This document shows, piece by piece, positions 14,948 to 22,925 of a stretch of 64,000 bases of DNA. This DNA is from a virus: positions 1 to 64,000 of IMG/VR virus record IMGVR_UViG_3300050821_015552; one strand, given 5' to 3'. The notes beneath the pieces are model-generated. The model worked only from the letters and a program-made list of their open reading frames with translations, ran no database searches and was not told the DNA's origin. The stretch's first letter is position 1; each line of letters begins with the position of its first letter. The position numbers were made by a program, and so were the translations under genes.

Positions 14948-14999
14948 GAAACCGTACTGGCTAGCGTGCTGTACCATACCGTACACGTAAGACATACAT

Positions 15000-15076
15000 A
15001 CAGGTAGGAACAGTAGGAACGTTGGAACTAGGAATGAATTTCAATGAGTTGCAAAGTTCCCACTGTTCCTACCTGT
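15000..15076. repeat. 21-bp inverted repeat with iteron-like units over the rusA start
   Basis: ACAGGTAGGAACAGT (15000-15014) is the exact complement of 15062-15076, and extending inward 20 of 21 positions pair. The left arm runs on as 9-bp units GTAGGAACA, GTAGGAACG, TTGGAACTA. The surrounding 14950-15060 is locally AT-richer than the genome. The ATG of the resolvase gene (15044) lies in the loop, so the same structure could be an origin with iterons, an operator, or a translational control hairpin. Confidence 0.5.
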
Positions 15077-15424
15077 CCAATCGCGGTTTTCCTGCCGATC
15101 CGCGCCGTTTCCGCGCTCAACGCGAGGGAGCACTGGTCAAAGTACGCTCGCCGGGCGGCCGAGCACCGCGCCCTGGCGAGGATGCTGCTGACGGCACCGC
15201 TGCGCGGCATGTCGCTGCCCGTGCGGGTGACCTTGACGCGCGTGGCGCCCAGGCAGCTTGACGACGACAACAACCAGGGGGCCTGCAAGAACGTGCGCGA
15301 CGGCATCGCCGACGCCCTCGGCGTCGATGACCGCACGCCGCTCGTGATCTGGGTGTACGAGCAGCGTCGGGGCAAACCGCGCGAGTACGGTGTCGAGATC
15401 GTGGTCGAGAAGATTTCGTCTTGA
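15044..15424 (+). CDS. RusA-like Holliday junction resolvase (126 aa)
   Basis: The middle and C-terminal part match the RusA family: LDDDNNQGACKNVRDGIADAL followed by GVDDRT, giving the clustered catalytic Asp residues and the conserved Lys. RusA enzymes are dimeric metal-dependent nucleases that cut four-way junctions formed in replication and recombination. Length fits the family (about 120 aa). The first 15 residues (MSCKVPTVPTCPIAV) lie within the inverted repeat and the true start could be slightly downstream. Confidence 0.82.
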   Translation: MSCKVPTVPTCPIAVFLPIRAVSALNAREHWSKYARRAAEHRALARMLLTAPLRGMSLPVRVTLTRVAPRQLDDDNNQGACKNVRDGIADALGVDDRTPLVIWVYEQRRGKPREYGVEIVVEKISS

Positions 15425-15459
15425 CGCCACGCTCGTCCGTCTGTAGAACCTTTTCTCCA

Positions 15460-15639
15460 GTGGCTTTCAAGAGCGTCAAGCTGAGCGAGACGGCGTACAA
15501 CGAGATCGGCGAGCTTCAGGCGCTTCTCGTCAAACACGGAACCGGGGTACTCCCGGTCTCGTTGCGACCCGACAAAACCTCTTTCGACAGCGTCGTGCGG
15601 ATGGCCGTTCGAGCGCTGCGCAAGCGAGTGCGTACGTGA
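15460..15639 (+). CDS. 59-aa ribbon-helix-helix-like protein
   Basis: Reading from GTG 15460 gives an Arc/MetJ-like order: short strand (FKSVKLSETAY), helix (NEIGELQALLVK), then a second helix (SFDSVVRMAVRALRKRV). A TTG at 15421 overlapping the resolvase stop would add 13 residues with no clear fold. A small DNA-binding regulator of the replication module is plausible. Confidence 0.55.
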   Translation: MAFKSVKLSETAYNEIGELQALLVKHGTGVLPVSLRPDKTSFDSVVRMAVRALRKRVRT

Positions 15640-15661
15640 GACCTTCAGCACAGATCCCGCA

Positions 15662-17092
15662 ATGAGGCTCTCCGCCTCCCAGATCCAGACCTTCACCGAG
15701 TGCCAGCGCAAGTGGGCGTGGCGAGTGCTCGATGGCGTCGAGGAGCCGCCCAACAAGGCAGCGGAGCTCGGCGGCCAAGTGCACGCCGAACTCGAGAAGT
15801 ACCTGCGCGGAGAGTCGATCGACTTCACGACCGAGCTTGGCTACATCGCGGCGTCCGGCTTGCAGCACCTGCCCGCACCCGGCACACCGGGGCTTCTCAT
15901 CGAACAAGAGTTTCATTTCGAGGGCCCTTCGGGGCACACCTACCTCGGTTACAAAGATCTCGAAGAACCCGGCATCGTCACCGATCACAAGACCACGAGC
16001 GATCTGCGCTGGCAGAAGACCGAGGACGAGCTGCGCCTGGACATCCAGGCGACGCTCTACGCGGTCGACTACTTTCGCAAACACCCGGAGGAGCCGCATG
16101 TCGGGCTGCGATGGGTCTACTACCAGACCAAGAACACGAGAAAGAGCGCGGTCACGCACATTCGCGTGAGCCAAGCCGAAGTCTGGCAACGTTTCCTCGC
16201 GATCGAACAGATCGCCGAGCAGATGGATGCCGCGACGCAACCGAAGGAAAACGGAGAGCCTGTCCGAGCTCTCGATCTGCCGCCGAACATCAACCATTGC
16301 AGCGCCTACGGTGGGTGCCCTCATCAGGGGCGCTGCAATCTCAGTCCTTTCGACAAAATGAGGTCCCACGTGGAACAGAACAAGCTCACGGCCCTGCTCA
16401 AGAACAAGACCAACGGCGCTGCTCAGCCGGCGCCCGGCGCTGCCCCCGCAGCGGCTCCCGCACCCGCCGCCGTGCCGCTGGCCTTCCAGCCCGGCGGCGC
16501 GCATCACGGGACCGCTGCGGCGAGCGCGCCTCCGAGCGGCGGCAACAAGCTCCTGGCCAAGATGCGTGCAGCCGGGGCTCCTGCGGCAGCGGCCGTCGCC
16601 GTCGTGCCGGCGGCCATCAATCCGCCCGAGTTCCAGCCGCCCCCCGCTGCCGCGCCCACGCCAGCCCCTGCTGCGGCTTTGCCGGCCACCGTCGCCGAGG
16701 CAGGCCAGGAGCTCGCGGCGTCGCTAACGGCCGGAGAGGCCCCCGAGGCCAAGCGCGGTCGCGGACGCCCGTCCAAGGCGTCCCTGCCCTCGACGGGGCT
16801 CGCTCCGAAGATCAAGACGCTCTACATCAACTGCGGCCCCGTCGGCGTCGAGATCGTGGACGCCTCGCAGATCATCGTGCTGGCCAAGCAGCGCGTCACG
16901 GCCGAGCGCGGCCTGGCCGACTACCGCTTTGCCGACTTCGGTCACGGCCCCGGCATGCTTGCCGTCGCGGCGGTCGCGGCGCTCGACGCGCTGCCCGGTG
17001 TGCTGCCGGCGGTGCGCCTCGACACGACGACGCCCGAGGGCGCTGTCATCGCCACGGAGTTGACGGCCCGCGCCGAACTGGTGGTGAGGTGA
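15662..17092 (+). CDS. RecB/Cas4-like PD-(D/E)XK nuclease with AT-hook and extra C-terminal domain (476 aa)
   Basis: Residues 1-240 form a PDDEXK_1 nuclease: N-terminal SASQIQTFTECQRKW, His-containing helix (GGQVHAELEKYL), and the metal-binding core GYKDLEEPGIVTDHKTTS near 96-113. Cys14 plus Cys213, 219 and 225 (CSAYGGCPHQGRC) are spaced like the iron-sulfur cluster of Cas4/AddB nucleases. Then comes a long Ala/Pro linker, a KRGRGRPSK AT-hook near 365, and an unrecognised C-terminal domain of about 95 residues. Likely a 5'-3' exonuclease for recombination or replication. The linker and tail are unusual for the family. Confidence 0.8.
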   Translation: MRLSASQIQTFTECQRKWAWRVLDGVEEPPNKAAELGGQVHAELEKYLRGESIDFTTELGYIAASGLQHLPAPGTPGLLIEQEFHFEGPSGHTYLGYKDLEEPGIVTDHKTTSDLRWQKTEDELRLDIQATLYAVDYFRKHPEEPHVGLRWVYYQTKNTRKSAVTHIRVSQAEVWQRFLAIEQIAEQMDAATQPKENGEPVRALDLPPNINHCSAYGGCPHQGRCNLSPFDKMRSHVEQNKLTALLKNKTNGAAQPAPGAAPAAAPAPAAVPLAFQPGGAHHGTAAASAPPSGGNKLLAKMRAAGAPAAAAVAVVPAAINPPEFQPPPAAAPTPAPAAALPATVAEAGQELAASLTAGEAPEAKRGRGRPSKASLPSTGLAPKIKTLYINCGPVGVEIVDASQIIVLAKQRVTAERGLADYRFADFGHGPGMLAVAAVAALDALPGVLPAVRLDTTTPEGAVIATELTARAELVVR

Positions 17093-17346
17093 ACGAGTGC
17101 ACGTGCGAGGGACCGGGCCAGTGCCAGGTCCACGACGTCACGCCCGAGAACACACCCGGTGACGTGCCGGAAGTTCTGCACGACGACAGCCGCCTGTGGG
17201 ACGCGGTCTACGCGGCGGCGTGGGTGTCGGACTTCCGAGCCGCGAGGGCAAACGGAGAAAGCTTCGGTAGCGCGCTGGAGAAGGACCATGCCAAGGCGGC
17301 GCGCAGGATCGCGGACGCAGCGGTGGCGCAGCTCAGGCGACGATGA
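17089..17346 (+). CDS. Hypothetical 85-aa protein
   Basis: GTG start overlapping the nuclease stop. The first 14 residues contain four Cys/His (CTCEGPGQCQVH), a short knuckle-like metal site, followed by a helical domain (LWDAVYAAAWVSDFRAARANG). Small proteins with this layout often sit next to phage nucleases and helicases; function unknown. Confidence 0.62.
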   Translation: MNECTCEGPGQCQVHDVTPENTPGDVPEVLHDDSRLWDAVYAAAWVSDFRAARANGESFGSALEKDHAKAARRIADAAVAQLRRR

Positions 17347-19073
17347 ACGCTTCTCCGTTTCGCAGCCTGGTCGTCGAGGACACTCGCGAGGTCGAGCGCA
17401 TCGCGCGGCTGCCCAGGCGCGTGTGGCCCGAGCCGGACGCTGCGCGTCTGGCAGAGATGCTCACGCTGGAGTTCAAGACGCCCGGCGGGACCATGGCGCT
17501 GCGTCCGGTGCAAGCCATCGCACTGTACGAAGCGATGGAGGCTGGGGGCCTGTTCGGACCCATCCGCGTGGGCGGTGGCAAGACGCTCGTGACGCTGCTG
17601 CTGCCTCTGGTGCTCGAGGCCAAGCGGCCGATCTTGCTCTTGCCCGCGGCTCTCGTTCAGAAGACCTGGCACGACTACAAGCTCCTGCGCGAGCACTGGC
17701 GGTTGCCGACCAACATCCAGATCGAGTCCTACGAGATGCTCTCGCTCGTGCAGAGCGCTCGCAAGCTCGACTACGTCAAGCCCGATCTGATCGTGGCCGA
17801 CGAGGTGCACTACCTCAAGAACCATCGCGCGGGACGCACACGTCGCGTCGTGCGGTACATGGCGGCGAATCCCGAGACGCGCTTCGTTGGAGTCTCGGGC
17901 ACGGTGATGAAGGGCTCGATTCGAGACTTCGCTCACATCCTGCGCTGGTGCCTCAAGTCGGGCTCGCCGATCCCGGTCAGCGATGACGAGGTCTCAGCCT
18001 GGGCCGATGCGCTCGACGAGAAGGTCAACCCGCTTGGCCGGCGGCAGGCGGGAGCGCTGCTGTCGATCGGAACGGCTGAAGGCGAAGACGAGCTCGTGCG
18101 CGTGCGACGCATCTTCCAGTCGCGCCTGCTCGAGACGCGCGGTGTCGTGGCTTCGGCCAAGAACGACGGCGTCACCTGCAGCCTGCGCGTCTCGGCGCTC
18201 GAGTACGAGCCCGCGGACGTGACCGTGGAGCACATCCGCCAGATGCGCGAGGGCACCAAGGATTGTCACGGCAAGTACGTCGTGCGGCCGTGGACGACGC
18301 CCGATGGCTGGACGTTTGCGACGCCGCTCGAGTTCCGGATGTACCTGCGGCAGCTCGCTCTGGGTTTCCATTCGGTCTGGGATCCGCGTCCGCCCATCGA
18401 ATGGAGCACCGCCCGGCGCGAGTGGGCGACCTTCGTGCGCGACACGCTCGCCGAGTCCGAAGTGCTCGACACCGAGCTGCAGGTGGCCAACGCCGTGGAT
18501 GCGGGGCGGCTGCACACGCCGACGCTCGATGCGTGGCGCGCGGTGCGCGACTCGTACAAGGTGCAGCCCAAGGACGTCTGGCACGACGACACGGCCCTGC
18601 AGGCGTGCGCGGCGTGGATGGAGCGGCAGAAGGGGATCGTCTGGTGCGAGCACGTCTTCTTCGCTCGCCGCTTGGCGCGCGAGACGGGAGCGGCGTACTA
18701 CGGCGCGCAGGGCTTGAGCGACAGCGGCGAGAGCATCACGCTCGTCAAGCCAGGCAAGGCGATCATCGCCAGCGTGAAGGCCAACAGTGCAGGCCGTAAC
18801 CTGCAGATGTTCTCGACCAATCTCGTGAGCTCCTTCCCGCCCGATGCGCTCACGGCCGAGCAGATGATCGGCCGCACGCACCGCGACGGCCAGGAGGCTG
18901 ACGAGGTCGCGGTCGACTTCCTGCTCGGATGCCGTGAGCACTACGACGCCTTCAACCGGGCGCTTGACGGCGCGCGCGCCGCAGCCGACACGCTGGGCCA
19001 CGATCAGAAACTTCTCTTAGCGGACCTTTGCTTACCCGACATCGACAACCGAAGAGGGCCCCTCTGGGGCTAG
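17343..19073 (+). CDS. SNF2/DEAD-like superfamily 2 helicase (576 aa)
   Basis: Walker A is VGGGKT near residue 78, Walker B/motif II is ADEVHYLKNH near 152, motif III is GVSGTVMKG near 188, and motif VI is QMIGRTHRDGQ near 512, the SNF2-type arginine-finger motif. The protein should be an ATP-dependent DNA translocase or helicase in the replication-recombination module. The insertion between the two RecA lobes (about 210-330) is typical of the family. Coupled to its upstream gene by an ATGA overlap. Confidence 0.85.
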   Translation: MNASPFRSLVVEDTREVERIARLPRRVWPEPDAARLAEMLTLEFKTPGGTMALRPVQAIALYEAMEAGGLFGPIRVGGGKTLVTLLLPLVLEAKRPILLLPAALVQKTWHDYKLLREHWRLPTNIQIESYEMLSLVQSARKLDYVKPDLIVADEVHYLKNHRAGRTRRVVRYMAANPETRFVGVSGTVMKGSIRDFAHILRWCLKSGSPIPVSDDEVSAWADALDEKVNPLGRRQAGALLSIGTAEGEDELVRVRRIFQSRLLETRGVVASAKNDGVTCSLRVSALEYEPADVTVEHIRQMREGTKDCHGKYVVRPWTTPDGWTFATPLEFRMYLRQLALGFHSVWDPRPPIEWSTARREWATFVRDTLAESEVLDTELQVANAVDAGRLHTPTLDAWRAVRDSYKVQPKDVWHDDTALQACAAWMERQKGIVWCEHVFFARRLARETGAAYYGAQGLSDSGESITLVKPGKAIIASVKANSAGRNLQMFSTNLVSSFPPDALTAEQMIGRTHRDGQEADEVAVDFLLGCREHYDAFNRALDGARAAADTLGHDQKLLLADLCLPDIDNRRGPLWG

Positions 19074-19090
19074 GAAGAAAGAACAAGAAC

Positions 19091-19627
19091 ATGACCACCG
19101 GCAATTTGTTTGCGGGACTGCGCGACGCCAAGACCTTCGACAGGGGCATCTGGCTCAAGGAAGGCAAGTACGAGGTGCGCGTCAAGCGCGCGATCTTCAA
19201 GAAGACGCGCGCCAAGGGTGACGCGTTCATCATGGAGTTCACGGTCGAGAAGTCCGACTACGAGTCGGCCAAGGCAGCGGCCATCAAGTCGTTCAACGGA
19301 CAGCCCTTCGACATGAAGGAACTTGAGAAGCTCCTGCCCAACCAGCAGGGCACCACGGCGTCGTGGTACCAGTCGCTCAAGGACATCGACATCGGCTTCG
19401 GTGCGCTCAAGAGCTTCGCCGCTGGCATTCTCAGCCAGAAGCCGGAGGATCCGGAGTTCATCGAGGCCGTCGAGGGCTTCATGAACTCCGTGGTCAACGA
19501 GGGGGCCATCAACGGTTTCCTCATCCCCGTCGAGGTCGTGACCGTCAAGACGAAGGCGGACACCGACTTCAGCTTGCACAAGTGGGGCGCGATCATCGAT
19601 CAGGGGCCGGCGGCGCAGGCGCAGTAG
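19091..19627 (+). CDS. Probable ssDNA-binding replication protein (DUF669-like, 178 aa)
   Basis: Starts NLFAGLRDAKTFDRGIWLKEGKYEVRVKRA, the pattern of phage proteins (DUF669-type) that lie between helicase and polymerase genes and are thought to bind single-stranded DNA. The N-terminal part is beta-rich with basic residues. The C-terminus is short and neutral, without the acidic tip of cellular SSB. The assignment rests on this pattern and on position. Confidence 0.55.
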   Translation: MTTGNLFAGLRDAKTFDRGIWLKEGKYEVRVKRAIFKKTRAKGDAFIMEFTVEKSDYESAKAAAIKSFNGQPFDMKELEKLLPNQQGTTASWYQSLKDIDIGFGALKSFAAGILSQKPEDPEFIEAVEGFMNSVVNEGAINGFLIPVEVVTVKTKADTDFSLHKWGAIIDQGPAAQAQ

Positions 19628-19633
19628 TGCGCG

Positions 19634-19819
19634 GTGGGTGTGTCGCAGCAGATGCACCCGGAGCTGTGGAGGGCGCTTCGCCGCGTCGGTAGAGGCGAAG
19701 CGCCCGGCAGCCCGGAGCTACGAGATGCGCTTTTCAAGCGCAAGTTGGCGGAGTGGATTCCGGGCGAGAGCGGCTGTCGATTGACGACACGTGGCGAAGC
19801 CGCCTTGAGGGAGCGATGA
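19634..19819 (+). CDS. Hypothetical 61-aa protein
   Basis: GTG start (19634, or 19640). Helix-rich with an ending TTRGEAALRER typical of small winged-helix phage proteins. Its stop overlaps the ATG of the endonuclease at 19816, which may use it for translational coupling. Confidence 0.5.
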   Translation: MGVSQQMHPELWRALRRVGRGEAPGSPELRDALFKRKLAEWIPGESGCRLTTRGEAALRER

Positions 19820-20313
19820 AAGTCGGCGAACCAACCAAGCTAGGCACTCCGAGAAAGCCGCGGGGCGCACTAAGCAACCTGCCTCGCGAAGAACGGTTGC
19901 GAGCGAAACGGGCGGCGGACAAGTCCTATTATCTGAAGCGGGCTGAAGAAAATCCGGAAGCGCATCGCCTCAGAAAAGAGAAAATAGCGAAGAGAAAACG
20001 AGACAACTACGCCAAGAACAAGGCAGAGAACTCCGACGCCTACCGCAAGTGGTTGAACGAGCGAGCCGCGCAACTTCGGGATGCGTTGTATGGGCTCGTC
20101 CCAGGCCAATGGGATCGGATGTTGATAGAGCAATCCGGTTGCTGTGGCATCTGCAATGAGCCGATGCTTCGCCCCCATGTTGACCACGACCACGTAACCG
20201 GCAAAGTCAGAGAGCTGCTGTGCAGCAGTTGCAACAGAGGGCTGGGCGGCTTCAAAGACAGACGCAGCATTTTGTTTAGGGCCATCTCATACCTTGCGAG
20301 GCATGGTCGATGA
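19816..20313 (+). CDS. Endonuclease VII-like HNH nuclease (165 aa)
   Basis: The C-terminal 75 residues are a recombination-endonuclease-VII domain: CGICNEPM, VDHDHVTGKVRELLCSSCNRGLGGFKD, with two CxxC zinc pairs and the DHDH active site. The N-terminus is a long Lys/Arg-rich helix for DNA contact. In phages such stand-alone genes are usually homing endonucleases. It sits directly before the DNA polymerase gene with an ATGA overlap, a second endonuclease gene at the same locus as the one that splits the polymerase. Confidence 0.82.
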   Translation: MKVGEPTKLGTPRKPRGALSNLPREERLRAKRAADKSYYLKRAEENPEAHRLRKEKIAKRKRDNYAKNKAENSDAYRKWLNERAAQLRDALYGLVPGQWDRMLIEQSGCCGICNEPMLRPHVDHDHVTGKVRELLCSSCNRGLGGFKDRRSILFRAISYLARHGR

Positions 20314-21419
20314 ACGTTTTGGCATGGGACTCTGAGACAGCTTTGTTCAGGCCGGGTGTGATGGCTCCGGAAGCGGTTTGTTTCACGTACCAGCGTTTGG
20401 GTGAGGAGCCTCAGATCATCCACGCCGACGATCCGCAGGCGCTGCCGCTCGTCGTGAGCTGGCTCACCGATGTGCAGCTGCTGCTCGTCGGCCACCATGT
20501 CGTCTACGACCTCGCCGTGCTGTGCGCGAAGTGGCCGGAGATCGTGCCCCTGGTGTTCAAGTCGTACGACGACGACCGGATCACCTGCACCAAGCTGCGG
20601 CAGCAGCTGCTCGATATCGCGGCCGGCGAGTTTCGCGGGTACCTGCACAAGTTTCAGAAGCGCGTGTGCAACGAGCACGAGGAATGCGATCCGGATACGT
20701 GCCCGCAGGCTGTCGAGAAGCGCGGCGCGCGGTGGATGCCGCACGACTACACGCTCGACGCGCTCACGTACCGTGCGACGGGGCGCAGGCTCGACAAGGA
20801 CACCTGGCGCCTGCGGTACGGCGAGTTTCTCCACACTCCTCTATCCGAATGGCCCGAAGGCGCGCGGACGTACCCGCTAGAAGACGCGCGGGCGACGCTC
20901 GACGTGTTCCTCAAGCAGGAGGAGCACGTGCAGTACATCCCCGACCAGTTCCGCCAGGCGCGGGCGGCGTGGGCGCTGCACCTGACGAGCGTGTGGGGGT
21001 TGCGCACGCACGCGCCGGGCGTGGACAAACTCGAGCAGGAGACCCTGGGCGCGCTTGCGGCCATCGAGGGCGACCTCAAGGCGGCGGGCCTGGTGCGCGC
21101 GGACGGCTCGCGCGACACCAAGAAGGCCAAGGCGCTCATGGTGCAGGTGTGCGAGCAGCTCGGCAAGCCGGTGCGCCTGACGGCCAAGGGCGGAGTGTCG
21201 CTCGACTCCGACGCGTGCGAAGCCTCCGAGTACGACCTGCTCGAAGACTACGCCGAGCTCACGTCGCTCAAGGCGGTGCTGGCCAAGGACATCCCCGTGC
21301 TCCGGGCGGGGACGCAGTATCCGGTGCACACGACCTTTGGCCTAGCTGCTTCGGGTCGAGCCACGTCGAGTAGACCGAATGTCCAGAACTTCGCGCGGAA
21401 GACGGCAGGCGGTACATGA
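20310..21419 (+). CDS. Family A DNA polymerase, N-terminal half (369 aa)
   Basis: Residues 1-190 are a 3'-5' exonuclease: ExoI with Asp7 and Glu9 (AWDSETA), ExoII around GHHVVYDL (the usual Asn is His), ExoIII YPLEDARATLDVF. Residues 200-369 run through the thumb and into the palm, ending with SGRATSSRPNVQN, the conserved TGRLSS-PNLQN block that precedes motif A. The chain stops right there because an HNH gene follows; motifs A, B and C are encoded at 22015. A 4-bp ATGA overlap couples it to the HNH gene. Confidence 0.85.
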   Translation: MNVLAWDSETALFRPGVMAPEAVCFTYQRLGEEPQIIHADDPQALPLVVSWLTDVQLLLVGHHVVYDLAVLCAKWPEIVPLVFKSYDDDRITCTKLRQQLLDIAAGEFRGYLHKFQKRVCNEHEECDPDTCPQAVEKRGARWMPHDYTLDALTYRATGRRLDKDTWRLRYGEFLHTPLSEWPEGARTYPLEDARATLDVFLKQEEHVQYIPDQFRQARAAWALHLTSVWGLRTHAPGVDKLEQETLGALAAIEGDLKAAGLVRADGSRDTKKAKALMVQVCEQLGKPVRLTAKGGVSLDSDACEASEYDLLEDYAELTSLKAVLAKDIPVLRAGTQYPVHTTFGLAASGRATSSRPNVQNFARKTAGGT

Positions 21420-22015
21420 CTTCCGACAAGCCTTGTAAGGTGTATGGCTCCTTCGAACGTTACGACAACGCTCCGCACAAGTGCGTTCCGTGCAATAGAG
21501 AGCGCGGGCGCAAGTACTATGCTGCTAACCCCGCACGCGGGAAGGCCAACGCCAAGAACTACCGAGAAGCCAACAAGGAGAAGATACGAGAGCAGAAGCG
21601 GTTGGACGTTGATCGCAGAAGAGCGTGGCAGAAAGCTTGGCGCGAACGAAACGCGGAACGCGTTCGGTGCAAGGAGCGCGAGTGGTGCGCCGCTAACGTC
21701 GAACGCGGCATGTTTCGGCGAGCGAAAGAACGTGCCAAGAAACTTGGGTTGGACTTCAATCTGGACGTGTCTGACATCGTCATTCCTAAGATTTGTCCGT
21801 TGCTCGGCATCGTGCTGGAACGCAAGCCCGGAGTGCAGGCCGATAGCACGCCTTCGCTAGATCGTATTGACTCGTCGCTTGGATACGTGAAGGGCAACGT
21901 CTGGGTCATTTCTTGGCGCGCGAACAACATCAAGAGCGACGCAAGTCTTGAAGAGTTGGAGATGCTCTTGGCAGGGCTGGAACGGGCCCGTCGTCTCCGA
22001 TTGGTGGTGGGCTGA
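21416..22015 (+). CDS. HNH homing-type endonuclease inserted in the polymerase gene (199 aa)
   Basis: Long basic N-terminal helix with repeated NAERVRCKE-type segments, then RAKKLGLDFNL, ICPLLGIVL, and the HNH-like core PSLDRIDSSLGYVKGNVWVISWRANNIKSDA, a common phage endonuclease family. It lies in a third reading frame between the two polymerase halves, overlapping the upstream stop by 4 bp and touching the downstream ATG (TGATG). The ORF fills the insert completely, leaving no room for an independent group I intron core, and the frames exclude an intein. Confidence 0.85.
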   Translation: MTSDKPCKVYGSFERYDNAPHKCVPCNRERGRKYYAANPARGKANAKNYREANKEKIREQKRLDVDRRRAWQKAWRERNAERVRCKEREWCAANVERGMFRRAKERAKKLGLDFNLDVSDIVIPKICPLLGIVLERKPGVQADSTPSLDRIDSSLGYVKGNVWVISWRANNIKSDASLEELEMLLAGLERARRLRLVVG

Positions 22016-22845
22016 TGGGCATTCGAGAGTGTTTCATCCCGAGACCCGGCAAGGTCTTCGCCCAGGCGGACTTCTCCGGCCTCGAGCTCCACACCCTGGC
22101 CCAGTGCTGCGTCACGCTCTTCGGGCAGTCGCACCTGGCCGAGGTGCTCAACGCCGGCTTCGACGCGCACACGGCGTTCGCGGCAAGCATCCTCGGGATC
22201 TCGTACGAGGAGGCTGTCGCGCGAAACGAAGCCGGAGACGAGGCGGTCGACAACGCGCGGCAGACGGCCAAGGTCGCCAACTTCGGCTTCCCCGGTGGCC
22301 TCGGCGCAGAGAAGCTGTGCCTCTTCGCTCGCAAGACCTACGGCGTGCATCTGACCGAGGAGCGCGCCAGAGAGCTCAAGGCGCAGTGGCTTGAACGTTG
22401 GCCCGAGTTGAAGCTGTTCTTTCAGCACGTCGGCGACTTGGTCGACGAGGATACGGGCGAGGCTACTGTGCACCAAGTCTTCTCCAACAGGATGCGCGGA
22501 GGGTGCCACTACACGGCCGCGTGCAACACGTACTTTCAGGGTCTGGGTGCAGATGCGGCGAAGCGTGCGACGTACATCGTGTCTCGTGCGTGTTACGCGG
22601 AGTCAGCGAACGTGCTCTACGGATCGCGGATCTGCAACATGATCCACGACGAGTTGATCCTTGAAGTAGACGACGACTTTCGTGCCCACGACAAGGCCAT
22701 CGAGCTTGGTCGTTTGATGGTTGCGGGAGCGAACGAATTTCTTCCGGATGTCCCTGCCCGCGTGAAGCCTCTTCTCGCGCGGTGCTGGTCGAAGAAGTCC
22801 AAGCCGGTTTTCAAGGACGGGAGGCTTGTACCGTGGGCGGCTTGA
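22015..22845 (+). CDS. Family A DNA polymerase, C-terminal half (276 aa)
   Basis: Contains all catalytic polymerase motifs: motif A FAQADFSGLELHTLAQ near 17-32, motif B RQTAKVANFGFPGG near 82-95, motif C NMIHDELILEV near 208. It begins GIRECFIPRPGKVF, exactly the sequence that follows PNLQN in intact relatives, so nothing conserved is lost at the break. It must assemble with the 20310 product to make a working enzyme. Translation is coupled to the HNH gene by TGATG. The stop codon is the first triplet of hairpin repeat A copy 4. Confidence 0.87.
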   Translation: MGIRECFIPRPGKVFAQADFSGLELHTLAQCCVTLFGQSHLAEVLNAGFDAHTAFAASILGISYEEAVARNEAGDEAVDNARQTAKVANFGFPGGLGAEKLCLFARKTYGVHLTEERARELKAQWLERWPELKLFFQHVGDLVDEDTGEATVHQVFSNRMRGGCHYTAACNTYFQGLGADAAKRATYIVSRACYAESANVLYGSRICNMIHDELILEVDDDFRAHDKAIELGRLMVAGANEFLPDVPARVKPLLARCWSKKSKPVFKDGRLVPWAA

Positions 22846-22872
22846 ATAACAGCGGGGAGTCCCTCGTCCAAC
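22843..22872 (+). repeat. Intercistronic hairpin repeat A, copy 4
   Basis: 30 nt, TGAATAAC + GC-rich hairpin + GTCCAAC, starting on the polymerase stop codon. More diverged than copies 1-3, and 20 kb away from them. Confidence 0.5.
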
Positions 22873-22925
22873 CCACCGACCGCGAACTGCGCGGCCACGC
22901 GCGACCGAGGACGGGAGCAGGAGCG

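Noticed and set aside
15700-17346. A 548-codon plus-strand frame overlapping the nuclease gene
   Set aside because: It is the +2 shadow of the RecB/Cas4-like gene, dominated by Arg; the nuclease motifs are in the other frame.
21416-22014. Group I intron or intein as the explanation of the split polymerase
   Set aside because: The three ORFs are in three different frames, which excludes an intein, and the HNH ORF fills the insert so there is no space for a separate ribozyme core. Splicing is not formally excluded without RNA data.
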